Source: Microbacterium hydrothermale (GTDB lineage: Bacteria > Actinomycetota > Actinomycetes > Actinomycetales > Microbacteriaceae). Taken from it: a stretch of DNA of 64,000 nt. How positions within the stretch are numbered: the first letter of the stretch is position 1; each line of letters starts with the position of its first letter. Below the pieces are notes generated by a model. That model had not been told where the DNA came from. It saw only the letters and a list, made by a program, of their open reading frames with translations, and did no database searches. Of the stretch, positions 44,347 to 52,308 are shown in pieces. The position numbers were made by a program, and so were the translations under genes. Location: contig NZ_STGM01000006.1 in NCBI RefSeq assembly GCF_004854025.1, positions 155,333 through 219,332 of the forward strand. Reading direction: 5' to 3'.

Positions 44347-45867
44347 TCAAGCGCCGGCGGCGGCCCGCGCTGCTCGGACGGCGAGCGAGACGCTCAGGAG
44401 AGTGGGATTGGATGCCGTCGGCGTGGGGATGACGCCGTTGCCGGCCACGAACAGCCCGGGCACACCCCAGACCCGCCCCCAGGGGTCGCACACGCTGGTG
44501 CCGTCGTCGCTCGCGCCCATGCGGACGCTGCCCTGGTAGTGGATGGAGCTTCCGGCAGGGACGAGACGCGGCGCTCCGCCGGGTACAGGCGTTCCCATGC
44601 GCTCGACGAGCCCACTCACGATCTCGATGCCGCGGGCGATCGTGGCCCGGTCGCGCTCGGTGAGCGAGTAGTGGATGGTGGGAGCGGGCATGCCGAAGAA
44701 GTCCACCTCGTCATCGGAGAACTCCACCCGGTCCTCGAAGCGGATGTCCTTCGTGGCGAAGCAGCCGAGGCCGACGATGGGGTGCTTCTCATCGGAGACG
44801 ACGTCGCCGACGACCATCGGGGCGGCATCACGCTGCATGATCTGCCCGTGGTACGGGTACTCGGGGCCCCAGAACGGGATCCAGCTCACGCCGGTCATGG
44901 CCTCGCGTTCGGAGGCGGCGTGACCGCCGTCCTCCTTCTCCGCGCGCGCGATTTCGGGCTTCAGGTAGACCGAGCACATGATCTGGGGCTGGTCGTTGAG
45001 GTAGTGGCCGAGGGCCCGGGGGCGGATACCGGATGCCCACAGGACCTGCGGGGTCCCGAAGGAGTCGGCGGCGACGACGACCTGTCGTGCCGCGATCTCC
45101 TGCACCGTTCCGGTGCGACGGTCCTCGATCTCGACTCCGCGGACGTCGCCGTCGTCGGCGCGAAGGACCCGGCGGACGACGGTCTCGGCGCGCAGTTCGA
45201 ACCCCGCGGGGGCCGCATCATCATCGATGAGCGGTCCGAGGACGACGTTCGTCCCCGACCATCGCGGGCGGCCGGATGCCGTAGGGAATGCCGCGAGCGG
45301 CATCGCCTGCACGCGCCGATCGGCGGGGCGGCCGTCGTTGAAGACGGCACCGAGCTCACGTTCCACGGCGGAGCGCACGGCCGTGTCGGCGAAGGCCTCC
45401 TGCGTGACGTGCAGCAGTTCACGACCGCGGGCGAGCAGCTCCTCGATCTCGTCCCGCGGCACCTGCGACGGCAGCTCCGCCTCGCCCGGGGTGGGGCAGG
45501 CGCAGGTCCAGTGCTGGCCCATGCCGCCCACGGTGGCGGTGGCCAGCGCGCCCGGCATGTCCTGTTGCGGGTCGTCGGTCCGGCCGGGGGCGACCAAGAA
45601 CGTGCCGGGGCGCGCCGTCGGGCGCTTCTCGCGGTCGTTCGAGACCGCCTGGTGCCCGTCCGCGTTGGGACCCTGGGACCGGCGCTCCGCCTCCCCGCGG
45701 ACTTCCGCGGGGAGATTGCGCACCGATTCTCCGGGGACCGTCGTCGTCTGCGGGCCGCGCTCGAGCATCAGCACGCGGTCATCGCTCCGGTGCTCGAGAT
45801 ATTCGCGGGCGAACGCCGCGCCCGCTGGTCCGCTGCCGACGACGACGAGATCGAACTCCTCGATCAT
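44347..45867 (-). CDS. CarA/pyranose-oxidase-like GMC flavoenzyme (copy 1)
   Basis: 506 residues. The FAD-binding VVVGSGPAGAAFAREYLEH is at the N-terminus. TVGGMGQHWTCACPTP (near residue 130) matches the segment where pyranose 2-oxidase attaches FAD to a His, which is present here. The catalytic His and Asn of pyranose oxidase correspond to SSIHYQGSVRMG and ASNPTLLSVS. CarA-type enzymes of this group oxidise C3 of the sugar in C-glycosides, the step that enables C-C cleavage. The start overlaps the upstream paralogue's stop as ATGA. Confidence 0.82.
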   Translation of the reverse strand: MIEEFDLVVVGSGPAGAAFAREYLEHRSDDRVLMLERGPQTTTVPGESVRNLPAEVRGEAERRSQGPNADGHQAVSNDREKRPTARPGTFLVAPGRTDDPQQDMPGALATATVGGMGQHWTCACPTPGEAELPSQVPRDEIEELLARGRELLHVTQEAFADTAVRSAVERELGAVFNDGRPADRRVQAMPLAAFPTASGRPRWSGTNVVLGPLIDDDAAPAGFELRAETVVRRVLRADDGDVRGVEIEDRRTGTVQEIAARQVVVAADSFGTPQVLWASGIRPRALGHYLNDQPQIMCSVYLKPEIARAEKEDGGHAASEREAMTGVSWIPFWGPEYPYHGQIMQRDAAPMVVGDVVSDEKHPIVGLGCFATKDIRFEDRVEFSDDEVDFFGMPAPTIHYSLTERDRATIARGIEIVSGLVERMGTPVPGGAPRLVPAGSSIHYQGSVRMGASDDGTSVCDPWGRVWGVPGLFVAGNGVIPTPTASNPTLLSVSLAVRAARAAAGA

Positions 45868-47459
45868 TCCTGTTTCTCCTGTCGCGCGATCGAGTCGAGG
45901 ATGGCGCGGGCCCCGCGCAGCGCGATCGCGACGCTGGTAAGGGTCGGGTTCACCACGGTGTTCGTGGGGATGGTGCCGTTGCCGCCGAGATAGAGGTTGT
46001 CGAAGCTCCACACGCGACTCCACGGGTCGCACACACTGGTTCCGTCATCGGCCTCGCCGATGCGCATCGTCCCCTTGTAGTGCAGGCTCGCGCCGTACGG
46101 GAGGGGAGCGGGCTCTCCACCGGGGATGAAGGACCCGATGGCGCCGGCGACCTGTCGCTGACGTCGACGGGCGCCCTCCAGCTCCGCCTCCTCGCGGTCG
46201 GTGAAGTCGTAATGGATTGTCACGTTCGGCATCCCGGCCCAGTCCAGGTCGGTGTCGTCGAACTCGAGCCAGTCCTCGTAGCGCGCGAATTTCCGGATGC
46301 CGAATCCGACATTGGCATAGCCCCACGGGTTTCGGGCGAGCGGATGATCGTCGGGGATCGGCAGGGGGGAGTCGTGCATGTACAGCACCTGGCACGAGTA
46401 CGGGTTGTCGGGCTCGGAGAACGGCAGTCTCAGGACCGCGGTCACCGGGTCGGGGGCGCTCTCGGAGACACGTCGTTCCCGCTCGATCTGCTCGAGGCTG
46501 AGACGGCCGCCGAGCTTCTCGGGGTCGATGGCAACGACGCTGAAGATGCCGGGGTGGTCGCTGAGGTAGCGCCCGAGAGCCCGTGGACGGATCCCCGAGG
46601 CCCATAGGAGCTGCGGCGTGCGAATGGCGTCCGCGGCGACGACGACGATGTCGGCCGCGACGAACGTCTCTTCGCCGCCCCCCGCCGGGGTGATCTGCAC
46701 GCCCGTGGTGTGCCCACCTTCGACGACGACGCGGGTCACCGCGGTCTCCGCCTGCAGACTGAACCGCGCAGCCTCCGGCGAAGACGCGTCCAGCAGAGAC
46801 CCGAACACGACATCCGTACCGGCCCAGCGCATCCGGCCTTCGTCGTCGAGATCGCCCGCGACCGGGAGGGGGCCGACACCGTAGCCCTCGGGGAGCTCCT
46901 CGTCGACCTCGGCCGAGATCGCTTCCTGGAGGGCGGCTGCGATGGGGGAGCGGTCGAACGCGCGGTGAGTGGTGTGCAGGAGCCCCTCGGCCTCGACGAT
47001 CAGGGCGTCCCACTCCTCGCCGGGGATGAAGGGGATCAGTTCCGAGAAGCCGGGCCGGGGCGTGGCGCACGTCCACTGCGCTCCCTGCCCGCCTACCGCG
47101 GTCGACACGGCTGCGGCCGGAAACTCCGCCGCGTGCCCACTGCCCTCCCCGCCGAAGTCGATGAGGTGCGTCCCCCCGCGCGCGGTGTAGGTGCCTTCCA
47201 CGACTTTGGTGATGGGGATGCCGAGGCCCACGGGTGCGCCGTCGCGGGACTGCGGGCCCTGGGCACGCCGCCGGGCTTCCTGCTTGGCGGCCGGGTCGGC
47301 GATGTTGCGCACGTTCATGCCCGCCGGTTCGGTGAGCACCGGGCCGCGTTCGAACATGGTCACGCGCACTCGGGCGGAGCCTTCGAGGAGGGTCCTCGCG
47401 TAGGCCGCGCCGATGGGACCGCTGCCGACGACGACGACGTGGACGTCCGGCCCGTTCAT
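45864..47459 (-). CDS. CarA/pyranose-oxidase-like GMC flavoenzyme (copy 2)
   Basis: 531 residues, a paralogue of the downstream copy. FAD loop VVVVGSGPIGAAYARTLLEG, AVGGQGAQWTCATPRP (near residue 125) with Gln where copy 1 has His, and the catalytic His/Asn segments ASLHYKGTMRIG and VVNPTLTSVA. FAD should therefore be held without the covalent His bond. WASGIRPRALGRYLSDHPG is nearly identical in both copies. Possession of two suggests oxidation of different glycosides, or of O- and C-glycosides. Fifth gene of the 51307-44347 operon, ATGA-coupled on both sides. Confidence 0.82.
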   Translation of the reverse strand: MNGPDVHVVVVGSGPIGAAYARTLLEGSARVRVTMFERGPVLTEPAGMNVRNIADPAAKQEARRRAQGPQSRDGAPVGLGIPITKVVEGTYTARGGTHLIDFGGEGSGHAAEFPAAAVSTAVGGQGAQWTCATPRPGFSELIPFIPGEEWDALIVEAEGLLHTTHRAFDRSPIAAALQEAISAEVDEELPEGYGVGPLPVAGDLDDEGRMRWAGTDVVFGSLLDASSPEAARFSLQAETAVTRVVVEGGHTTGVQITPAGGGEETFVAADIVVVAADAIRTPQLLWASGIRPRALGRYLSDHPGIFSVVAIDPEKLGGRLSLEQIERERRVSESAPDPVTAVLRLPFSEPDNPYSCQVLYMHDSPLPIPDDHPLARNPWGYANVGFGIRKFARYEDWLEFDDTDLDWAGMPNVTIHYDFTDREEAELEGARRRQRQVAGAIGSFIPGGEPAPLPYGASLHYKGTMRIGEADDGTSVCDPWSRVWSFDNLYLGGNGTIPTNTVVNPTLTSVAIALRGARAILDSIARQEKQE

Positions 47460-48445
47460 CTCGGGTCTCCTTCGTTCACTTCAGCCGCGACCGCGGGGGC
47501 GAGGACGTGCTGGAGTTGCCAGCCGTTCAGCATCGTGGTGGTCGGCGGGTGGGGGCTGAGCTCGCTCTCGACCACGACCCAGCCGTCGTAGCCGTGCCGC
47601 GCGAGATCAGCGACGAACCGGCGGCTGTCGACCAGCGGCGAGGCGGCATCGAGCTCGACGAACCACCTCGGCACGGCGCGGCTGCCGCCGGCGCGACGCA
47701 CATGGTGCTCGGCGTTCCGCCGCGTGTACTCGGCGATGTCGTCGACGGCTCCCACGTTCTTCAGGTGCACCAGGACCACGCGGTCGGCGTGACGGTCGAG
47801 GAAGTCGTGGGGATCCACCCCGGCGATGGTGAGTTCGCCGGTATCGAGCGTGAGGCCCACCCGGTGCGGGTCGGTGGCCGAGATCAGCTTCTCCAGACCG
47901 TCGTCGACCCGGAGCGCGGAGAGGAAGTCGAAGTGCAGACCGAGTCGGATGCCAAACTCGGCGATCGCGTCACCGACCGCGTTCCACGTTTCGGCCATGG
48001 CGGCGATGTCGTCGTCATCGAGATCCAGCCGCTGCCACGCCGAGACGGCCGGCCGCGCGACGAGGACGTCGCCGCCGAGTTCCGCCAACGCGCGCGCGAA
48101 CCACTGTGCACGCTCGATCAGGACCGGGCGGCTCGCCGCGTCGGCGGGATCCGAACTGGGGAGAAGGTCTTCGCGGAAGGGCATCATCGGGTCGAAGAAC
48201 CAGCTGCTGACACCGTCGAGCCCCGCCTTGCGGACGAAGGCGGCGAAGCCATCCAGATCGCCGAAGTTGGCGGCTATTTGCGCGGGGTTGCCGAGCGGTT
48301 CCCACCGGCCCGTGCCGGCGGTGAGCTCGAGCCCGGTGAAGCCCGAGATCGACACGATGCGAAGCGCCCGCAGGTGATCGCGGCGCCGAGCGAAGTCGTC
48401 GAAGTTCGGCTTGAAATGGTTGATCGCGTGCGCCCAGCGGATCAT
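47456..48445 (-). CDS. xylose-isomerase-like TIM barrel, type A (copy 1)
   Basis: 329 residues. WAHAINHFKPNFDDFARRRD and LRIVSISGFTGLELTAGTGR start a sugar phosphate isomerase/epimerase-like barrel. It is a paralogue of the protein at 49389. At the metal positions it has Asp in LGLHFDFLSAL where the family has Glu, then GLTLDTGEL (Asp), LVHLKNVG (His) and VVESELS (Glu). The substrate is not known; the keto sugar released by deglycosylation, or the 3-keto glycoside itself, is likely. It is ATGA-coupled to the type B gene upstream. Confidence 0.75.
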   Translation of the reverse strand: MIRWAHAINHFKPNFDDFARRRDHLRALRIVSISGFTGLELTAGTGRWEPLGNPAQIAANFGDLDGFAAFVRKAGLDGVSSWFFDPMMPFREDLLPSSDPADAASRPVLIERAQWFARALAELGGDVLVARPAVSAWQRLDLDDDDIAAMAETWNAVGDAIAEFGIRLGLHFDFLSALRVDDGLEKLISATDPHRVGLTLDTGELTIAGVDPHDFLDRHADRVVLVHLKNVGAVDDIAEYTRRNAEHHVRRAGGSRAVPRWFVELDAASPLVDSRRFVADLARHGYDGWVVVESELSPHPPTTTMLNGWQLQHVLAPAVAAEVNEGDPR

Positions 48446-49392
48446 CGGAACCCCTCCTCGGCGGCGATCTTCTCGAGAACGTTCTTTGCGTACCATCGCG
48501 CGATCGCCGTGCTCTCGGCGTGGTTGCCGCCGAGCTTGTTCGCCTTGTCGTGCTCGACCGAGAGCCAACCGTCGTAGCCGTTGCGCACGACCGCGCGGAT
48601 GAACGCTTCGAAGTCGACCAGGCCGCCCTCATCGCCCATCTCGTGGAACCACTTGGGCGTGGTGTCCGACATGAGCTCGGAGTCCGGACGTCGTCGGTGG
48701 TCACCGATCAGGTCCTGGTGGCGGGTGTCCTTGAAGTGGAACCCGGTCACACGGTCGGCATACGCGTCGTAGAACTCCACCGGGTCGACGGTGGCGATGC
48801 AGTGCTGAGCGGTGTCGACGAACAGGTTCACGTACTCGGGGTCGGTGTTCGCGTAGAAGGTGTCCAGCTCCCAGCGCGACTGGATGCCGCAGAAGAACTC
48901 GTGGTGGCAGGTGAGGTTGACCCCGGCGGCCTTCGTGATCTCACCGACCTTGTTCCACAGCTCGCCGGTGATCTTGATCTTGTCCTCGGTCACCGGCTCC
49001 ATGTCGTAGTACAGCGCCGCGGGCATGACGATGATGTTGTCGAGCGTGATCTCCGACCATCGGTCGAGCGTGACGCGGAAGTCCTCGAGGATCGTCGGAT
49101 GCGTCTCCCGGATGTGCGGCGCGTAGACGCGCGGGTCGTAGTTGGCCGCGTGGAACGTGTTGACGATGCGTTCGAGTCCGCGTTCCTGCACGAACTCCTG
49201 GTAGTTCCGCACCGAGCCGAACATGTCCATGATCGTGAAGTACCGGTGGTCGAAGCAGTCGATCGCCTGGTACCCCACCGCCGCGACCTGCTTGAGGAAC
49301 CGGTCCATCGTGCCGATCGTGTTCCACTGGTCGACCGGACCACTGGGCGAGTCGCTCCGCCAGTGGTCCATGTAGCTCCATCTGAGGGTCAT
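48442..49392 (-). CDS. xylose-isomerase-like TIM barrel, type B (copy 1)
   Basis: 316 residues. RWSYMDHWRSDSPSGPVDQ opens the protein and is matched by RWSYMDHWLTPTP in its paralogue at 50366. All four presumed metal ligands are present: CHHEFFCGI (Glu), NLFVDTAQHCI (Asp), TGFHFKDTRH (His) and WLSVEHDKANK (Glu). This type looks catalytically complete, unlike the type A members. The intact site suits an isomerase, epimerase or 3-keto-glycoside lyase or hydratase. Both ends overlap their neighbours by four bases. Confidence 0.76.
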   Translation of the reverse strand: MTLRWSYMDHWRSDSPSGPVDQWNTIGTMDRFLKQVAAVGYQAIDCFDHRYFTIMDMFGSVRNYQEFVQERGLERIVNTFHAANYDPRVYAPHIRETHPTILEDFRVTLDRWSEITLDNIIVMPAALYYDMEPVTEDKIKITGELWNKVGEITKAAGVNLTCHHEFFCGIQSRWELDTFYANTDPEYVNLFVDTAQHCIATVDPVEFYDAYADRVTGFHFKDTRHQDLIGDHRRRPDSELMSDTTPKWFHEMGDEGGLVDFEAFIRAVVRNGYDGWLSVEHDKANKLGGNHAESTAIARWYAKNVLEKIAAEEGFR

Positions 49393-50369
49393 CGTCCTCG
49401 TCCTCCGGGGAAATCGGCGTTCCCGAGGGAGCGCAGGTACCAGGCGTTCAGCAGCGTCGTCGTCGCCGGCGTCGGCGACTGATCGCTCTCGACGACCACG
49501 GTGCCGGTGTATCCGATCGTGCGGAGGGCGTCGATGACGGCGGGGACGTCCACGAGTCCGCCGGGCGTGCCCAGCTCGAAGAACCAGCGCTCGATACCGG
49601 GGTCTGCGGCGCCCTGGAGCAGCGCGCTCTCGGCGAAGGGGCGGCGGTACGTTTCGCTCGAGTCGACCGCGCGCGCGTCCTTCAGCTGCACGTGCGCGAT
49701 GCGCTCGCCGTGGGCGAGAAGCACCTCGACTGGGTCGTGTCCGGCCACGGTGTAGTCGGCCGTGTCCACGGCAAGACCCACCGTCGCCGCGTCGGTCTCG
49801 GCCAGCAGCGCCTCCCGGAGCGGGGCTGGGCGGAAGGCCGAGAGGCAGTCGATGTCGATCGCGAGCCGGACGCCGTGGTCGTCGCACAGGCGCCCCAGGG
49901 CATTCATGACCGAGGCGACGTCCGCGACGCTCGGGCCATCGGGCAGACGCCACGCGGACTCCGAGGCCCGGACGACGAACGTCTCCGCGCCGATCGCCGC
50001 AAGGAACTCCACGAACGCAACGGCGGCCTCGAGGATGGCGGCGTGATCGGCCGCGTTCGACGTCGAGCGGAATGCTCCGCCCTCCTCCTCCGCCGGAGCG
50101 GTCGGGTCCCACGTCATGCTGGACACCCGGCGGATTCCCGAGTCGGCGAGGAAGCCACGGAATCCGTCGATCGAGCCGTGGCCGAGAAGAATGTGCTCCG
50201 GACGTCCGAGGTTGTTCCACCGCCCCGATCCGCCCTGCAGCTCCACAGCGTCCAGGCCCGTCACGCTGATCGTCTTCAGCGCGCGCGTCTGCAGCTCCGG
50301 ACGGACGAATGCCGTGGGCGGGGAGTTCCATTGGTTGAGGGCGTAGGCCCATCGCAGCGGGATACTCAT
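49389..50369 (-). CDS. xylose-isomerase-like TIM barrel, type A (copy 2)
   Basis: 326 residues; shares SVTGLDAVELQGGSGRWNNL with the SISGFTGLELTAGTGRWEPL of the type A copy at 47456. Metal positions are weakened: Asp in LAIDIDCLSAF, Asp in GLAVDTADY, Gln instead of His in HVQLKDARA, and Glu in VVESDQS. It may bind no metal and act as a partner of the type B protein, or use the sugar without one. It is coupled by ATGA to the type B gene on either side. Confidence 0.74.
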   Translation of the reverse strand: MSIPLRWAYALNQWNSPPTAFVRPELQTRALKTISVTGLDAVELQGGSGRWNNLGRPEHILLGHGSIDGFRGFLADSGIRRVSSMTWDPTAPAEEEGGAFRSTSNAADHAAILEAAVAFVEFLAAIGAETFVVRASESAWRLPDGPSVADVASVMNALGRLCDDHGVRLAIDIDCLSAFRPAPLREALLAETDAATVGLAVDTADYTVAGHDPVEVLLAHGERIAHVQLKDARAVDSSETYRRPFAESALLQGAADPGIERWFFELGTPGGLVDVPAVIDALRTIGYTGTVVVESDQSPTPATTTLLNAWYLRSLGNADFPGGRGR

Positions 50370-51307
50370 CGTCCGGACACCTCGCTCAGCACGTTGTCGA
50401 TGTACCACTTGGCCACGGCGGTGGCTTCCGCGTAGTCCTGGCCCTCGACCTCGACCTTGTCGTGCTCGACGGTCAGCCAGCCCTCCCACCCGGATGCCGT
50501 GATCTCGGCCATGAGGGCGGGGAAGTCGACGATGCCGTCGGGGCGGCCCATCTCGACGAACCACCGGGGAACGCCCGGCGCCAGGAGCTCGGCATCCGGC
50601 GGTGTCCTATAGGCCTCGGCGGTGTCGATGGCCCGGGTGTCTTTGAAATGGAAGCCGGCGCACCGGTCCCGGTAGCGACGGAAGACCTCGATGGGGTCCA
50701 CGCCCGCGATCGTGTGCTGAGCGGTATCGCAGAAGAAGGCCACGTTCTCGGGCGCGGTGTGACCGAGGAAGAAGTCGAGCTCGTCGACCGTGCGGATGGC
50801 GCCCCAGAACTCGAAGTGGCAGGCGAGGCGCAGATCCCGCTCGCGGAGCATCGCGCCGGCCCGGTCCCAGAGCTCGGCGGTCGCGAGGGTCTTGTCCGGT
50901 GTGACGGGTTCGACGTGGAAGTAGGTGTTCGTGGGCATGACGATGACGTTCTCGACCGCCGTGCCCTCCACCATGTGCGCGAGCGCCTCGATGTCACCGA
51001 GGATGCGCTCATGCGTCTCGCGACGGTGCGGCGCCCGATGGTCAGTGGCGTAGGGGTAGGCGGCGAAGACCCCGGTGATCCCGACGAAGCCCTCGGCCTG
51101 TAGAAACGCCTCGAACTCATGGACCGAGCCGTAGAGAGCCGCGTACTGCGGGAGGGTGAAGCCGAACGTATCGAAGCCGGTGAAGCCGAGGGCGGCGAGC
51201 TGGCGGACGTACGCGTCCATGTGCCGCCTGTTGAAGGACGGATGCCGCAGACCTTGCGGGGTGGGGGTCAGCCAATGGTCCATGTACGACCAGCGATCCC
51301 ACGGCAT
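50366..51307 (-). CDS. xylose-isomerase-like TIM barrel, type B (copy 2)
   Basis: 313 residues, first gene of the six-gene minus-strand operon. The ATG at 51307 is chosen over the one at 51313 because AGGAG lies six bases before it and would touch the earlier ATG. Metal ligands are intact: ACHFEFWGAI, AFFCDTAQHTI, AGFHFKDTRA and LTVEHDKVE. The similarity to 48442 runs along the full length (MPTNTYFHVEPVT against MPAALYYDMEPVT). Island operator site 3 is 31 bases upstream. Confidence 0.76.
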   Translation of the reverse strand: MPWDRWSYMDHWLTPTPQGLRHPSFNRRHMDAYVRQLAALGFTGFDTFGFTLPQYAALYGSVHEFEAFLQAEGFVGITGVFAAYPYATDHRAPHRRETHERILGDIEALAHMVEGTAVENVIVMPTNTYFHVEPVTPDKTLATAELWDRAGAMLRERDLRLACHFEFWGAIRTVDELDFFLGHTAPENVAFFCDTAQHTIAGVDPIEVFRRYRDRCAGFHFKDTRAIDTAEAYRTPPDAELLAPGVPRWFVEMGRPDGIVDFPALMAEITASGWEGWLTVEHDKVEVEGQDYAEATAVAKWYIDNVLSEVSGR

Positions 51308-51337
51308 AAGCATCTCCTGTCAACGGTGACGGTGTGA

Positions 51338-51359
51338 TACCTACCCTAGTAAGTACTTA
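51338..51359 (-). promoter_or_regulatory. island operator (site 3)
   Basis: CTACCCTAGTAAGTACTT (51341-51358) lies between the TrmB-like gene and the operon starting at 51307. It agrees with the minus-strand reading of site 4 at 16 of 18 positions. On the operon's strand TAGGGT or TAGGTA within it could serve as the -10 element. Confidence 0.72.
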
Positions 51360-51376
51360 AGCGGCGTGTCAATGCG

Positions 51377-52279
51377 TCACGCGCGTCGACGCGGGGCGGA
51401 GTCCGCTCCGGCGTCTTCCGCCGCCGAAGACGCGACCGAGGCTGGGGCGCGGTACGACTCGAGGGCCTGGAGGCCCGGTCCGTACGCCTGGATGAGCTCG
51501 GTGCGGAAGTCGGCGTAGATCTGCTGAATGTCGATGTCGTGGCGGATCATGCCCTTCACCGCGGCGATGATCGAGGCGTTGCCGGTCTGGATGCCCTCCC
51601 AGGCGGTCCCGTCCACGGCCACGGCATTCACCGCCTGGCTTGAATCGGCCACGAGAGCGAGGTGGCGCGCCTGGTGGTGGCGGAAGAGGGCGCGCTCGGT
51701 GCTGGCGTGGCGGAACACGCGCATACCCGCCTCGTCGCCGCGCTCGGGCCCGAAGTCGAGGAGAACGATATCGACCCCGCGCCCTACGGCGGTGCGCAGG
51801 GTGGGAAGCAATTCGTCGAGTTCGGCGGGGGAGCAGGAGAGGTAGACGCGGCGTTCCGCGCGCCCGAGGATGTCCTCCGCCGCGCGCAGCACGGCCTCGC
51901 GCGACGTGAAGGCCGTGAGCGAGATGGCGGAGGCGCTTTGCCCCTCGCGCTCGATGACCGTCGCCGCCTCGTTGGCCGCCCCGTACCGGCCGCGGAACTC
52001 CGCATCCAAGAGCGAAAGCAGCTCGGTGGGGGGAGTCGCCACGAACAGAACGGGGTCGCTGCCGACCTCCTGCGCCGCGCCGCGGCGCACCAGCCGCCGG
52101 AGGTTCTCGTACACCTTGGGCTGGGGTACGCCCGTGGCCTTCGATACGCCGTACCCGGTGAGGCCGTTCGTTCCGACCAGCCCCGTGTAGCAGCGCGCCT
52201 CGTAGAGGCTGAAGCCCAGCTCCACGAGCGCGTCCCGCAACTGGTCCCGCGCCATGTCGGCGCCGACGATGGGAGTCAT
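51377..52279 (-). CDS. TrmB-like transcriptional regulator
   Basis: 300 residues. The N-terminal winged helix (LVELGFSLYEARCYTGLVG, then GVSKATGVPQPKVYENLRRL, residues about 15-60) is the TrmB domain, followed by a coiled region and a phospholipase-D-like sensor fold (EDILGRAERRVYLSCSPAEL, VDIVLLDFGPERG). TrmB proteins bind sugars and repress or activate sugar-uptake genes. GGAAGGACG precedes the ATG at 52279; earlier in-frame starts lack one. It lies 29 bases after the thiolase gene and is the only regulator in the island, so it is the natural candidate to bind the four shared sites. Confidence 0.82.
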   Translation of the reverse strand: MTPIVGADMARDQLRDALVELGFSLYEARCYTGLVGTNGLTGYGVSKATGVPQPKVYENLRRLVRRGAAQEVGSDPVLFVATPPTELLSLLDAEFRGRYGAANEAATVIEREGQSASAISLTAFTSREAVLRAAEDILGRAERRVYLSCSPAELDELLPTLRTAVGRGVDIVLLDFGPERGDEAGMRVFRHASTERALFRHHQARHLALVADSSQAVNAVAVDGTAWEGIQTGNASIIAAVKGMIRHDIDIQQIYADFRTELIQAYGPGLQALESYRAPASVASSAAEDAGADSAPRRRA

Positions 52280-52308
52280 GTTGATCGTCCTTCCGCGTTC
52301 GTCCCGGT

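Noticed and set aside
48442..50352. A 636-residue fusion of TIM-barrel proteins
   Set aside because: The upstream half is an out-of-frame reading of the neighbouring type A gene; an ATG at 49392 overlapping the previous stop is the natural start.
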